A stretch of 31,567 nt of DNA, taken from positions 1 through 31,567 of the IMG/VR virus record IMGVR_UViG_3300046011_005173. One strand, written 5' to 3'. The first letter of the stretch is position 1. Each line of letters opens with the position of its first letter. This DNA comes from a virus. Made by a program: the position numbers and the translations under genes. This document shows positions 7,403-12,878 of this stretch, one piece after another. Under the pieces are notes generated by a model. That model saw nothing but the letters and a program-made list of their open reading frames with translations. It searched no databases and had not been told where the DNA came from.

Positions 7403-8308
7403 TTAGTTAGATTTAAGTTTATTAAGTTGATAGATAAGTATTTTGGCCTTGGTTTCAGTAAGCTCCTCTAGGCAACTAACTTCATGAGCAATTAAAGCCT
7501 TTGTGATTCTGTCATCTGTCAAAGCAAGCTCTGTAAACAATCCTTCAATTTCTTTTAATTGTTCATCGGTAGCTTTTGGATGTTCAAATGGTTCATCAAT
7601 AATTGTTGGTGTAAATAAGTCTTTTAATTCATCATTTTGTTGAAAGGCGGGACGAGGCGGCTCCGCTTTTTTTTCGCCTTTTTCTTCCCACTCCTCTTCT
7701 TCAGCATAAGTGCCACCTAACAAATCTTGGAAGCATGCGCGAAGACATTGGCTTTCAGCAACTTTTTTAATCATCGTTGCTGGCTTCCCACCTTCTTTAT
7801 ATTTGCCTCCGTATTTATTATCTTTCCAAACAGGCTCAGCCCATAAACTTTTGCCAGTTGTATATTCATTTAATTCACAAAAAACATAAATTGGGCGTGA
7901 TGATTTATGGCGTTTAGCAACACAATATGCGCCAACCAATTTGCCACGGTTATTTAGTTTGTATTTATGATGTACTACACCATTAACAACTTCATATTCA
8001 TCATTTTCATAAACAGCATCAGCTTGATGAAAGTCATACTCTGGATGCGCTTGGGCAGCTTTTCTATAACCATCACGACCAATAAATACTTGAGCGGGTA
8101 TATCGTTGCCATCTTTATCTTTTCCGTATTTTACGGCCCATATTTCTTTGGTAAATGGATTTAAGCGCGTAGCTTTTCCAAGCCCCACAAAATATTGAAA
8201 TTCGCTATCACTCAATTTTGGCGCAAATAGTTTTCTAATTTCTTGTAGTTGCTCTTTGTTTTCCCACATCATTAATACATCATTTACAGTTGTCATAGCA
8301 TTCGTCAT
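7403..8308 (-). CDS. bet: Phage recombination protein Bet (RecT family annealase)
   Basis: 301 residues from the chosen start. The RecT/Bet core is clear: LSDSEFQYFVGLGKATRLNPF at about 32-52 leading into TKEIWAVKYG, then QVFIGRDGYRKAAQAHPEYD (73-92), and LRACFQDLLGG near 210. The C-terminal third is a charged linker followed by a helical segment. The family anneals complementary single strands and works with a 5'-3' exonuclease, here the adjacent gene. Eight more residues are open upstream, but the ATG at 8308 has GGAG eight bases ahead and gives MTNAMTTVND, a more usual length. The operon partners exonuclease and SSB flank it, forming a Red-like system. Confidence 0.93.
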   Translation of the reverse strand: MTNAMTTVNDVLMMWENKEQLQEIRKLFAPKLSDSEFQYFVGLGKATRLNPFTKEIWAVKYGKDKDGNDIPAQVFIGRDGYRKAAQAHPEYDFHQADAVYENDEYEVVNGVVHHKYKLNNRGKLVGAYCVAKRHKSSRPIYVFCELNEYTTGKSLWAEPVWKDNKYGGKYKEGGKPATMIKKVAESQCLRACFQDLLGGTYAEEEEWEEKGEKKAEPPRPAFQQNDELKDLFTPTIIDEPFEHPKATDEQLKEIEGLFTELALTDDRITKALIAHEVSCLEELTETKAKILIYQLNKLKSN

Positions 8309-8313
8309 TTTAA

Positions 8314-9174
8314 TTACTCCGTTTTCAACCAAGCAGGTATTGATAAAGTTTGTATTCCATAATCAGGGAATTCATTGCGTTCGATATATTTTTGTAATTC
8401 AACCATAAGCGTATCGAATTCATTTGCACCATATTCTAAAGCTTCGTCGTCAAGTTTATAAATACCAATGGCATAGGGTTCTTTTTTCTCAACAACAACA
8501 AATATGAAATTTTTTAAAGGCCTATTTAAACTTTCTAAGGCTCGCTTAATCATACCCGCTTGAAGATAGTATCCGTTAGTAATCGCGCTTGATTGAAATG
8601 CCCTGAATGATGCGTCAGCAGATGTTTTTAAATCGATAACAATATCACCTAGCCACGCATCAGGTCGTACTTTGCATTGTAAGCCAGTTAATTCATGTCG
8701 AAAAAATATGGAATTTTCGACACGATAGCCCTGTGATAGGTATTGTTTAAACATATGGTTGTTAACAGCATCAGCATAAGTTTTAGCTTTAGCGTAATGA
8801 TTTGATTCAATTACACGTTTACCAACGCTAGTTAATTCAAATTCATCCATAATTCTTTTGTTATTATCTTGTATAAATTTGCGCTGTGCTTTGTAAGCTT
8901 CAAATTGTTCTTTGCCAACATCTTTTAAACGCACTTCAGTCGGCAATTTATCTAAAGCTGGTTTTAAAACAAATTTAATATCAAACAATTCTGGTTCTAA
9001 AACTAATGTGTGAACTAATTCACCGATGATTAAAGCTTCGGTTTCTTCTGTTACAGGCTTGTATTTATAGTGCATTGGTGAGCGTTTGAAACGCATCAAA
9101 TCGCTTCGTGAGATGCCTTCTGAGCTGTGATATTGCTCGTTGGTAATTGCATGTATACCGTTTTCAAATTTCAT
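8314..9174 (-). CDS. RecE-type exonuclease (PD-(D/E)XK)
   Basis: 286 residues, matching the C-terminal nuclease part of exonuclease VIII/RecE. Motifs in order: GELVHTLVLEPE (51-62, with the family His55), KVRPDAW (168-174, Asp172), VIDLKTSADAS (179-189, Asp181 and Lys183 of the D-x-K core) and GYYLQAGMI (201-209, Gln205). It would resect one strand of double-stranded ends so that the Bet protein can anneal the other. The start at 9174 is chosen over an in-frame ATG at 9237 because GGAG lies eight bases before it, and because the 9237 start would overlap the predicted promoter. It is the first gene of the operon. Confidence 0.92.
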   Translation of the reverse strand: MKFENGIHAITNEQYHSSEGISRSDLMRFKRSPMHYKYKPVTEETEALIIGELVHTLVLEPELFDIKFVLKPALDKLPTEVRLKDVGKEQFEAYKAQRKFIQDNNKRIMDEFELTSVGKRVIESNHYAKAKTYADAVNNHMFKQYLSQGYRVENSIFFRHELTGLQCKVRPDAWLGDIVIDLKTSADASFRAFQSSAITNGYYLQAGMIKRALESLNRPLKNFIFVVVEKKEPYAIGIYKLDDEALEYGANEFDTLMVELQKYIERNEFPDYGIQTLSIPAWLKTE

Positions 9175-9182
9175 TTTATGAA

Positions 9183-9196
9183 CTCCGCTACTCGTT
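9183..9196 (-). promoter_or_regulatory. Leader element copy 1 (contains the RBS)
   Basis: On the minus strand this reads AACGAGTAGCGGAG and ends in the GGAG ribosome site of the exonuclease gene. The 13 bases ACGAGTAGCGGAG recur at 12255-12267 and 12689-12701, each before another minus-strand gene. By the predicted start point it lies about 6-19 bases into the transcript. Confidence 0.7.
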
Positions 9197-9208
9197 ATTA
9201 ACAAAACA

Positions 9209-9237
9209 ATTATACGTAATATATTTTTATTCGTCAA
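9209..9237 (-). promoter_or_regulatory. Early leftward promoter for the recombination operon
   Basis: Minus strand: -35 TTGACG (9232-9237), 17-base spacer, -10 TATAAT (9209-9214). This is a near-consensus sigma70 promoter. Its -35 box is one arm of the palindrome at 9232-9250, so binding there should block it. Confidence 0.85.
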
Positions 9238-9250
9238 ACTATATTTGACG
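9232..9250. promoter_or_regulatory. Operator-like palindrome shared by divergent promoters
   Basis: CGTCAAA-CTATA-TTTGACG is a perfect 7-bp inverted repeat with a five-base centre. The left arm holds the -35 box of the leftward promoter and the right arm that of the rightward promoter, so one bound dimer would cover both. The Cro-like protein encoded 44 bases downstream is the obvious candidate ligand (inference). Confidence 0.75.
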
Positions 9251-9273
9251 ATGAATATTTATTATAATATAGT
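9245..9273 (+). promoter_or_regulatory. Early rightward promoter
   Basis: Plus strand: -35 TTGACG (9245-9250), 17-base spacer, -10 TATAGT (9268-9273). It would drive the Cro-like gene and the replication genes. The first gene has a perfect AAAGGAGGT ribosome site at 9279-9287, six bases before the ATG. Confidence 0.75.
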
Positions 9274-9293
9274 TAGCTAAAGGAGGTACGAGA

Positions 9294-9542
9294 ATGACTA
9301 TAGATGAAGTTTTACATCATTTCAAGAGTGAATATAAGGTTTGCCAGTTACTAGGAATTGGCCGACAAAATTTTACATATTGGAAAAAGAAAGGTTATAT
9401 AACCTATATGCAACAACTGGAAATTGAAAAACTATCAGGGGGTGTATTAAAAGCAAATATTCAAGATTTATATGACAGATATACGCATCATAGCGAAAAA
9501 ACCAAACAAGGTATTAATAAAAATAAAGGAATTAGCAAATGA
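9294..9542 (+). CDS. Cro-like helix-turn-helix regulator
   Basis: 82 residues. The N terminus matches small phage Cro-type proteins: MTIDEVLHHFKSEYKVCQLLGIGRQNFTYWKKKGYI, where YKVCQLLGIGRQNFTYWKKKG (about 14-34) is the helix-turn-helix, then QQLEIEKLSGGVLKA. The C-terminal 25 residues are polar and basic. It is the first gene of the rightward early operon, has a perfect ribosome site, and lies just behind a palindrome overlapping both early promoters; repression of those promoters is the likely job. No separate CI-type repressor is seen in the window. The stop overlaps the next start as ATGA. Confidence 0.85.
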   Translation: MTIDEVLHHFKSEYKVCQLLGIGRQNFTYWKKKGYITYMQQLEIEKLSGGVLKANIQDLYDRYTHHSEKTKQGINKNKGISK

Positions 9543-9808
9543 TTAAAGCGTTGAGTTGGGCATTAAGGCAGCATCCAGATAAAGTAACAACACATGAAAA
9601 ACTTGTGTTAATTGGAATGGCTGACATGTGCGATGAAGACATGAATGTAAGAGTATTGAAATATAAGCTTGCAAGATTTGCTGGATTAGATGTTCCTGAA
9701 ATCACAGAAATATTACGTCAACTAACTGATAAGGGTTTTATTAAAGAGCTAGAAGAAGATACAGATGGCGCTGATACATCAATTGCATATAGATTAATTG
9801 CATCTTAA
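9539..9808 (+). CDS. Winged-helix DNA-binding protein, 89 residues
   Basis: The protein starts MIKALSWALRQHPDKVTTHEKLVLIGMADMC and continues with RVLKYKLARFAGLDVPEITEILRQLTDKGFIKEL (about 37-70), a winged-helix arrangement like the N-terminal domains of phage replication initiators. It lacks any C-terminal domain. It is coupled to the Cro-like gene by an ATGA overlap. It may be an accessory replication protein or transcription regulator; the sequence does not decide. Confidence 0.7.
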   Translation: MIKALSWALRQHPDKVTTHEKLVLIGMADMCDEDMNVRVLKYKLARFAGLDVPEITEILRQLTDKGFIKELEEDTDGADTSIAYRLIAS

Positions 9809-9822
9809 TAAGGATATTTTCA

Positions 9823-10275
9823 ATGACTATTGAAGAACGAATAAAAGAAACACAAAAGGGCTTAGCAGAAAAACATGATTTAATTTTAGATGAAATTGAA
9901 ACTAAAGAATTGCTTGATGAAATGTGCACCAAGGCTGAATTTGGCTCATCAGAACTTGAAAAAGAAATTGTGCGTATGCTCATGGCATTACATACTTTAG
10001 ATGGTGATGAAGAGTGTAATCAAGTTTATTATGAAGTACAAGAGCGTTTAGATGAGTTGAGATTAAACGAAGGTATGGAGCCAATTAAAGACAAAGTGTT
10101 TAATAATGCGATTATAAACTTACTTAATTTAGGGTTAGTTGAAACAGTTAAATCCTTGAATTACAAAACAAAAAGATTGCAACATGGCGTAAAAATAAAC
10201 TTTAATTACAAGATGGATTTACACAAAATGACGCAACGTGTTATTCAAGAATGGAAATTGAAAAAAAGCAACTGA
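9823..10275 (+). CDS. Helical protein of unknown function, 150 residues
   Basis: I do not recognise a family. The N-terminal 95 residues are acidic and helical (TIEERIKETQKGLAEKHDLILDEIETKELLDEM). The C-terminal part (KVFNNAIINLLNLGLVETVKSLNYKTKRLQHGVKINF) resembles a winged-helix segment with a basic wing. AAGGA precedes the ATG by about nine bases. Position in the early operon between a winged-helix protein and the replication initiator suggests a role in replication or its control. Confidence 0.6.
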   Translation: MTIEERIKETQKGLAEKHDLILDEIETKELLDEMCTKAEFGSSELEKEIVRMLMALHTLDGDEECNQVYYEVQERLDELRLNEGMEPIKDKVFNNAIINLLNLGLVETVKSLNYKTKRLQHGVKINFNYKMDLHKMTQRVIQEWKLKKSN

Positions 10276-10350
10276 TTAAATAAATGTTAATTTTGATCTA
10301 CACAAGAACAATTTACTCTATAAATTAATTTTAAGTTGACATAGAATGAA

Positions 10351-10372
10351 AAGCCTCAGGGAGATGAGGCTT
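10351..10372 (-). terminator. Hairpin, terminator-like on the minus strand
   Basis: AAGCCTCA (10351-10358) pairs perfectly with TGAGGCTT (10365-10372) across GGGAGA. On the minus strand it is followed by a T-rich stretch (CTTTTCATT), so it could stop antisense transcription. On the plus strand it has no T run and could act as an RNA-stabilising or attenuating stem in the 171-base gap at 10276-10446. A TTGACA at 10336-10341 lies just ahead, but with no acceptable -10 box. Confidence 0.45.
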
Positions 10373-10406
10373 AAGGATAAACAAAAATAATAAGGAGTTT
10401 TGAAAA

Positions 10407-10442
10407 ATGCTTATTTTAAGGAATATAACAAAAGGAGTATAA
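10407..10442 (+). CDS. Possible 11-residue leader peptide
   Basis: An ATG with AAGGAG about ten bases upstream opens a reading frame of 11 codons (MLILRNITKGV) ending in TAA at 10440-10442. The last codons contain the AAAGGAG ribosome site of the next gene, whose ATG is five bases further on. Translation of the leader could expose or mask that site. It may also be chance. Confidence 0.3.
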   Translation: MLILRNITKGV

Positions 10443-10446
10443 CAAC

Positions 10447-10635
10447 ATGCCAAAATTTGATAAAGAGTTTTTCATTAATTATTTCGGAAGACAATTAGCC
10501 CTTGATATAGGCCAACTAGATTGTTTTGTGAATTCTTATAGACAAAGTTTGAATAAGCATGATTTAGCAATGATAATTAAATGTGTTGAAGATATTAGTT
10601 TTAAAACTGATTTATTAGATATTTTAAAAGAGTAG
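10447..10635 (+). CDS. Small early protein, 62 residues
   Basis: MPKFDKEFFINYFGRQLALDIGQLD... helical, nearly neutral, with no motif that I recognise. AAAGGAG lies nine to ten bases before the ATG. It stands alone between two hairpins in the early operon, ahead of the replication initiator. The good ribosome site and conserved position support it as a gene; the function is unknown. Confidence 0.6.
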   Translation: MPKFDKEFFINYFGRQLALDIGQLDCFVNSYRQSLNKHDLAMIIKCVEDISFKTDLLDILKE

Positions 10636-10654
10636 TTGTAAAAATACAGCTTCC

Positions 10655-10684
10655 ATGCTTTCCCGACGGCAATCGGGCTTGCAT
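10655..10684. promoter_or_regulatory. Two-part hairpin ahead of the replication gene
   Basis: ATGC (10655-10658) pairs with GCAT (10681-10684), and inside it CCCGA (10662-10666) pairs with TCGGG (10673-10677) across CGGCAA, with three-base bulges (TTT/CTT) between the stems. It lies 30 bases before the initiator ATG and is not followed by T residues. It could be an RNA control element or a protein-binding site. Confidence 0.4.
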
Positions 10685-10713
10685 CATACAACAACAACAA
10701 AAGGATTTTACCA

Positions 10714-11661
10714 ATGATTGGTCAAATTAGCAACAAAAACTTTAATCATCCCGCCTATATTAATGTTCAATATTTTGTACTTAAAGATAAAAACTTGAAT
10801 TTACTAGAAAAATTAATTTTTTCTGTTTTTTATTCTTTCTATTTTTCTGGAATGCCTATCAAGATGTCAGATGCTTATTTAGCTGAGATGATTTCATCTT
10901 CTGATGGTGACTATTCAGTACGACATATGAAGCGCGTTATAAATTCTTTAGAAGAAAAAGGATATATCAAACGATATAAAAACAAAAAAGGAAAAAGGCT
11001 AATTCAGGTTACAAAAATTATACAAACTCCAATAGAAATTAATGATGATGAAGATAATTTATACACAGATGCTGATGGGAAAGTTATCCACATTAGTAGT
11101 ACAAAAATTATACCAGAGGGACATCCTTGTCCCCATGAAGGGACATCTATGTCACCAGAGGAGGGACATTCTTGTCACCCATATAATAAAGAAGATAATA
11201 AAAAAGATAATAAAGTGTGTGATAAATCACAACGCACACAAAAATTTGATATTAAAAAACATAACCCCTTTGGCTTAAGTGATGAGACGCTCAAAGGTTA
11301 CATTGAGATGCGAAAGGCAATAAAAAAACCTTTAACTGAGCATGCTTGGAATTTATTAACCAATGAAATACAAAAAGCGGTCGATTTAGGATATACGGCT
11401 CAACAATGTATTGATGAAGCAATATTAAATACTTGGCAAGGTTTTAAAGCTGAGTGGATCCAAAACAGATATGCCGATAAAACGCAAAATAAAGCACCTA
11501 GAAGCGATTATCCAACGACAGCAGCACAAGAAGAACAGTATAGAAAAGAAAAGCAGCTAAGAGCTCAGGAAGAGGCTAAGGCATTTCGTAATTTAAAAGA
11601 AGTAGTTCACACACAAACAAGTTTATCTAATATCGCTAAAATGCGTGAAAGTTTGAAATGA
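10714..11661 (+). CDS. Phage replication initiator (lambda O-like organisation)
   Basis: 315 residues. Residues about 1-105 form a winged-helix DNA-binding domain (LEKLIFSVFYSF..., MSDAYLAEMISSSDGDYSVRHMKRVINSLEEKGYIKRY). Residues about 110-180 are a polar linker whose DNA holds three iterons and an AT-rich stretch. Residues about 188-250 (SDETLKGYIEMRKAIKKPLTEHAWNLLTNEI... TWQGFKAEWIQNRY) match the C-terminal domain of many phage replication proteins that recruit the helicase or its loader. The rest is charged and helical. It should bind the internal iterons and open the origin. AAAGGA precedes the ATG by about eight bases; the stop overlaps the next start as ATGA. No helicase gene is in the window. 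Confidence 0.8.
   Translation: MIGQISNKNFNHPAYINVQYFVLKDKNLNLLEKLIFSVFYSFYFSGMPIKMSDAYLAEMISSSDGDYSVRHMKRVINSLEEKGYIKRYKNKKGKRLIQVTKIIQTPIEINDDEDNLYTDADGKVIHISSTKIIPEGHPCPHEGTSMSPEEGHSCHPYNKEDNKKDNKVCDKSQRTQKFDIKKHNPFGLSDETLKGYIEMRKAIKKPLTEHAWNLLTNEIQKAVDLGYTAQQCIDEAILNTWQGFKAEWIQNRYADKTQNKAPRSDYPTTAAQEEQYRKEKQLRAQEEAKAFRNLKEVVHTQTSLSNIAKMRESLK
11118..11179 (+). repeat. Three 17-bp iterons, putative replication origin
   Basis: Units at 11118-11134 (GGGACATCCTTGTCCCC), 11140-11156 (GGGACATCTATGTCACC) and 11163-11179 (GGGACATTCTTGTCACC) share 13 of 17 bases and are spaced 22 and 23 bases apart, about two helix turns. Each has dyad symmetry around GACA...TGTC. The middle unit lies in a different codon phase from the other two, so the repeat is kept at the DNA level rather than for the protein. 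They sit inside the initiator gene, as in lambda. Confidence 0.75.
11181..11262 (+). other. AT-rich stretch after the iterons (unwinding-element candidate)
   Basis: The bases after the third iteron are nearly all A and T on one strand (ATATAATAAAGAAGATAATA and more, with GATAATA twice), followed by a small dyad GTGATAAATCAC. Iterons next to such a stretch are the layout of a lambda-type origin. Confidence 0.55.
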
Positions 11662-11924
11662 ATCCACATCTGACGCACATAAAATCCATATTGGACGGAA
11701 CTGCTACGGTAAAAGATGCTAAATGGGAAACTAAAAAAGCCGTGGATTTGGCAAATAAATCATTGCCGAAAGACAAACAAACGAATTTGCGTGAAGTGCG
11801 TGAAAACCTAATAGCTGATTGTGATGTTGAGGATATTAAAAATGGGGAATATACAACAGAGCAACTTGCCTTTCACATACAAGTCTGGGCTGAGTCAGGC
11901 AAGCTGTGTTGCATTAGAAAGTAA
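11658..11924 (+). CDS. Unknown protein coupled to the replication initiator
   Basis: 88 residues: MNPHLTHIKSILDGTATVKDAKWETKKAVDLANKSLP..., with REVRENLIADCDVEDIKNGEYTTEQLAFHIQVWAESGKLCCIRK in the second half. Mixed charge and helical, with three cysteines near the end. I do not recognise a defined domain. Its ATG overlaps the initiator stop as ATGA, so it is the last gene of the rightward early operon and probably works with the initiator. It meets the 33-residue gene on the opposite strand stop to stop with no gap. Confidence 0.65.
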   Translation: MNPHLTHIKSILDGTATVKDAKWETKKAVDLANKSLPKDKQTNLREVRENLIADCDVEDIKNGEYTTEQLAFHIQVWAESGKLCCIRK

Positions 11925-12026
11925 TTACCAACACATGGTTACGCCATTACTATACGTTACACATGTTTCAGCTAAAACAGCGGTAGAAATTATTGTTAAA
12001 AATAATAAAGTTGTTACTTTTTTCAT
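11925..12026 (-). CDS. Secreted microprotein, 33 residues with signal peptide
   Basis: Very short but well supported. The ATG at 12026 has AAGGAG five bases upstream. The protein MKKVTTLLFLTIISTAVLA-ETCVTYSNGVTMCW has a textbook signal peptide (two Lys, a hydrophobic core, AVLA before a polar residue), leaving a 14-residue mature peptide with two cysteines that could form a disulfide in the periplasm. The gene ends exactly where the converging plus-strand gene ends. It is the last member of the minus-strand microprotein operon. A periplasmic role such as superinfection exclusion or lysis control is possible but is inference. Confidence 0.65.
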   Translation of the reverse strand: MKKVTTLLFLTIISTAVLAETCVTYSNGVTMCW

Positions 12027-12080
12027 GTTTGCTCCTTGGTTAATAAAATTTTTTTGATATACTGCGCGGGCTGATGGCTA

Positions 12081-12248
12081 TCAATAGCTCCTTGGTTTAG
12101 CCAAAGTTTGATTAAGCCACTCAGCACCAAAGTTCATAAGGTCATATTCAGTTAAATAATATTTTTGTTCTTCTAATACGCTATACATATATTCATAATG
12201 CATGTCTTCAGTTGGGCAATCACATTGACATTCATGATGTAAATTCAT
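12081..12248 (-). CDS. Small acidic protein, 55 residues
   Basis: Begins MNLHHECQCDCPTEDMHYEY and ends LNQTLAKPRSY. The N terminus has a His/Cys cluster (HHECQCDC) that could bind a metal; the rest is rich in Tyr and Glu. GGAG lies six bases before the ATG and is the end of the second copy of the repeated leader element. I recognise no family. It sits in the middle of the minus-strand microprotein operon. Confidence 0.6.
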   Translation of the reverse strand: MNLHHECQCDCPTEDMHYEYMYSVLEEQKYYLTEYDLMNFGAEWLNQTLAKPRSY

Positions 12249-12254
12249 AATAAA

Positions 12255-12267
12255 CTCCGCTACTCGT
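12255..12267 (-). promoter_or_regulatory. Leader element copy 2
   Basis: ACGAGTAGCGGAG on the minus strand. Here its TAG is the in-frame stop codon of the 31-residue gene and its GGAG is the ribosome site of the 55-residue gene. A weak TATGAT lies just upstream on this strand, but the -35 is poor, so this copy is probably internal to an operon. Confidence 0.65.
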
Positions 12268-12355
12268 CACGATCATAATCATTTTTTGATTCTATGTAGT
12301 TCTTTAATGTATGAACCACGCCCCAAGCAAAAATAATAGCTAGAAGGGTATTCAT
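12260..12355 (-). CDS. Membrane microprotein, 31 residues
   Basis: MNTLLAIIFAWGVVHTLKNYIESKNDYDRDE: residues 3-17 are hydrophobic enough for a short membrane segment, followed by a charged tail. The ATG overlaps the stop of the 108-residue gene as TAATG, and its own TAG lies inside the second leader element. No family is recognised. Coupled start and shared operon support it; small membrane proteins of this kind in phage early regions often change the host envelope, which is only a suggestion here. Confidence 0.5.
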   Translation of the reverse strand: MNTLLAIIFAWGVVHTLKNYIESKNDYDRDE

Positions 12356-12681
12356 TATTTTTTACCTTTAATGCGTTCATATGAAGTTAAAAAGCGTTGG
12401 CAAAACTCTGCAAAGCCATCTAGAACGCACATATTAGCTTCGCCATTTTCTGCAACAACATTGTTGTGATAATCTTCAATAGATATTGTGTAATCACCAT
12501 CACTGTTTTTTGTGATGTACGGATAGTAGTCATCGCCCATTAAGTCATATACAGACATATCTTCGGTTGATGGGGGATTTGGCTCGTCAATGCAAACTAA
12601 GTTGCCATCGTTGCCAAAAATGCCGTTTTGTAACATGTTGTCAAAGTAATCACGCAATCTATCTTCGTTTTCTATAAACAT
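12355..12681 (-). CDS. Acidic protein of unknown function, 108 residues
   Basis: About 22 Asp/Glu against 8 Lys/Arg, so strongly negative. Sequence features: MFIENEDRLRDYFDNMLQNG at the start, a central PNPPSTEDMSVYDLMGDDYYPY, and a helical end FCQRFLTSYERIKGKK. No known motif. GGAG lies seven bases before the ATG, within the third leader element, and a strong promoter is directly upstream. It is the first gene of the minus-strand microprotein operon. Its charge would suit a DNA-mimic or protein inhibitor, but nothing proves that. Confidence 0.65.
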   Translation of the reverse strand: MFIENEDRLRDYFDNMLQNGIFGNDGNLVCIDEPNPPSTEDMSVYDLMGDDYYPYITKNSDGDYTISIEDYHNNVVAENGEANMCVLDGFAEFCQRFLTSYERIKGKK

Positions 12682-12688
12682 CTGTATT

Positions 12689-12702
12689 CTCCGCTACTCG
12701 TT
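12689..12702 (-). promoter_or_regulatory. Leader element copy 3 (contains the RBS)
   Basis: AACGAGTAGCGGAG on the minus strand, identical over 14 bases to copy 1 and preceded by a similar ATTAAC (GTTAAT in copy 1). It provides the GGAG of the 108-residue gene and begins about six to seven bases after the predicted transcription start. Confidence 0.7.
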
Positions 12703-12714
12703 GTTAATGATTGC

Positions 12715-12742
12715 ATTATAGCAATGCTGGCTTATATGTCAA
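12715..12742 (-). promoter_or_regulatory. Strong promoter for the microprotein operon
   Basis: Minus strand: consensus -35 TTGACA (12737-12742), 16-base spacer, consensus -10 TATAAT (12715-12720). This is the best sigma70 match in the window, apart from the slightly short spacer. Confidence 0.85.
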
Positions 12743-12761
12743 GCTTTATTTTACTAATTTA

Positions 12762-12809
12762 CTAGGTAGTAAGTGGTAAGAGCTACCCAGCAGCTAGGTA
12801 GCAAATGGT
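12762..12809. repeat. Direct and inverted repeats in the divergent control region
   Basis: CTAGGTAGTAAGTGGT (12762-12777) and CTAGGTAGCAAATGGT (12794-12809) match at 14 of 16 bases, 32 bases apart (three helix turns). Between them GCTACC (12782-12787) and GGTAGC (12797-12802) form an inverted pair. They lie upstream of both divergent transcription units, so they are likely protein-binding sites. Confidence 0.5.
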
Positions 12810-12836
12810 GGGTACCAAAAAATATTACCAATGGAT

Positions 12837-12878
12837 TTGACATATTACATGTTGTTTGGTAAGTTAACATCTTAACTT
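12837..12878 (+). promoter_or_regulatory. Possible promoter with an overlapping palindrome
   Basis: A consensus -35 TTGACA (12837-12842) is followed 17 bases later by only a weak TAAGTT. That position overlaps the palindrome AAGTTAA-CATC-TTAACTT (12861-12878). The weak -10 and the overlap suggest a regulated promoter for the zinc-finger, XRE and small terminase genes. The rest of the gap 12702-12955 shows no credible gene. Confidence 0.4.

Noticed and set aside
10336-10365. TTGACA at 10336 as a promoter for the 62-residue gene.
   Set aside because: The -10 position falls in GGGAGA, inside the hairpin loop, with no resemblance to a -10 box.
11821-12057. Plus-strand frame of 78 codons overlapping the 88-residue gene.
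   Set aside because: It overlaps a well-supported gene in another frame, has no ribosome site, and its 3' part is antisense to the signal-peptide microprotein.
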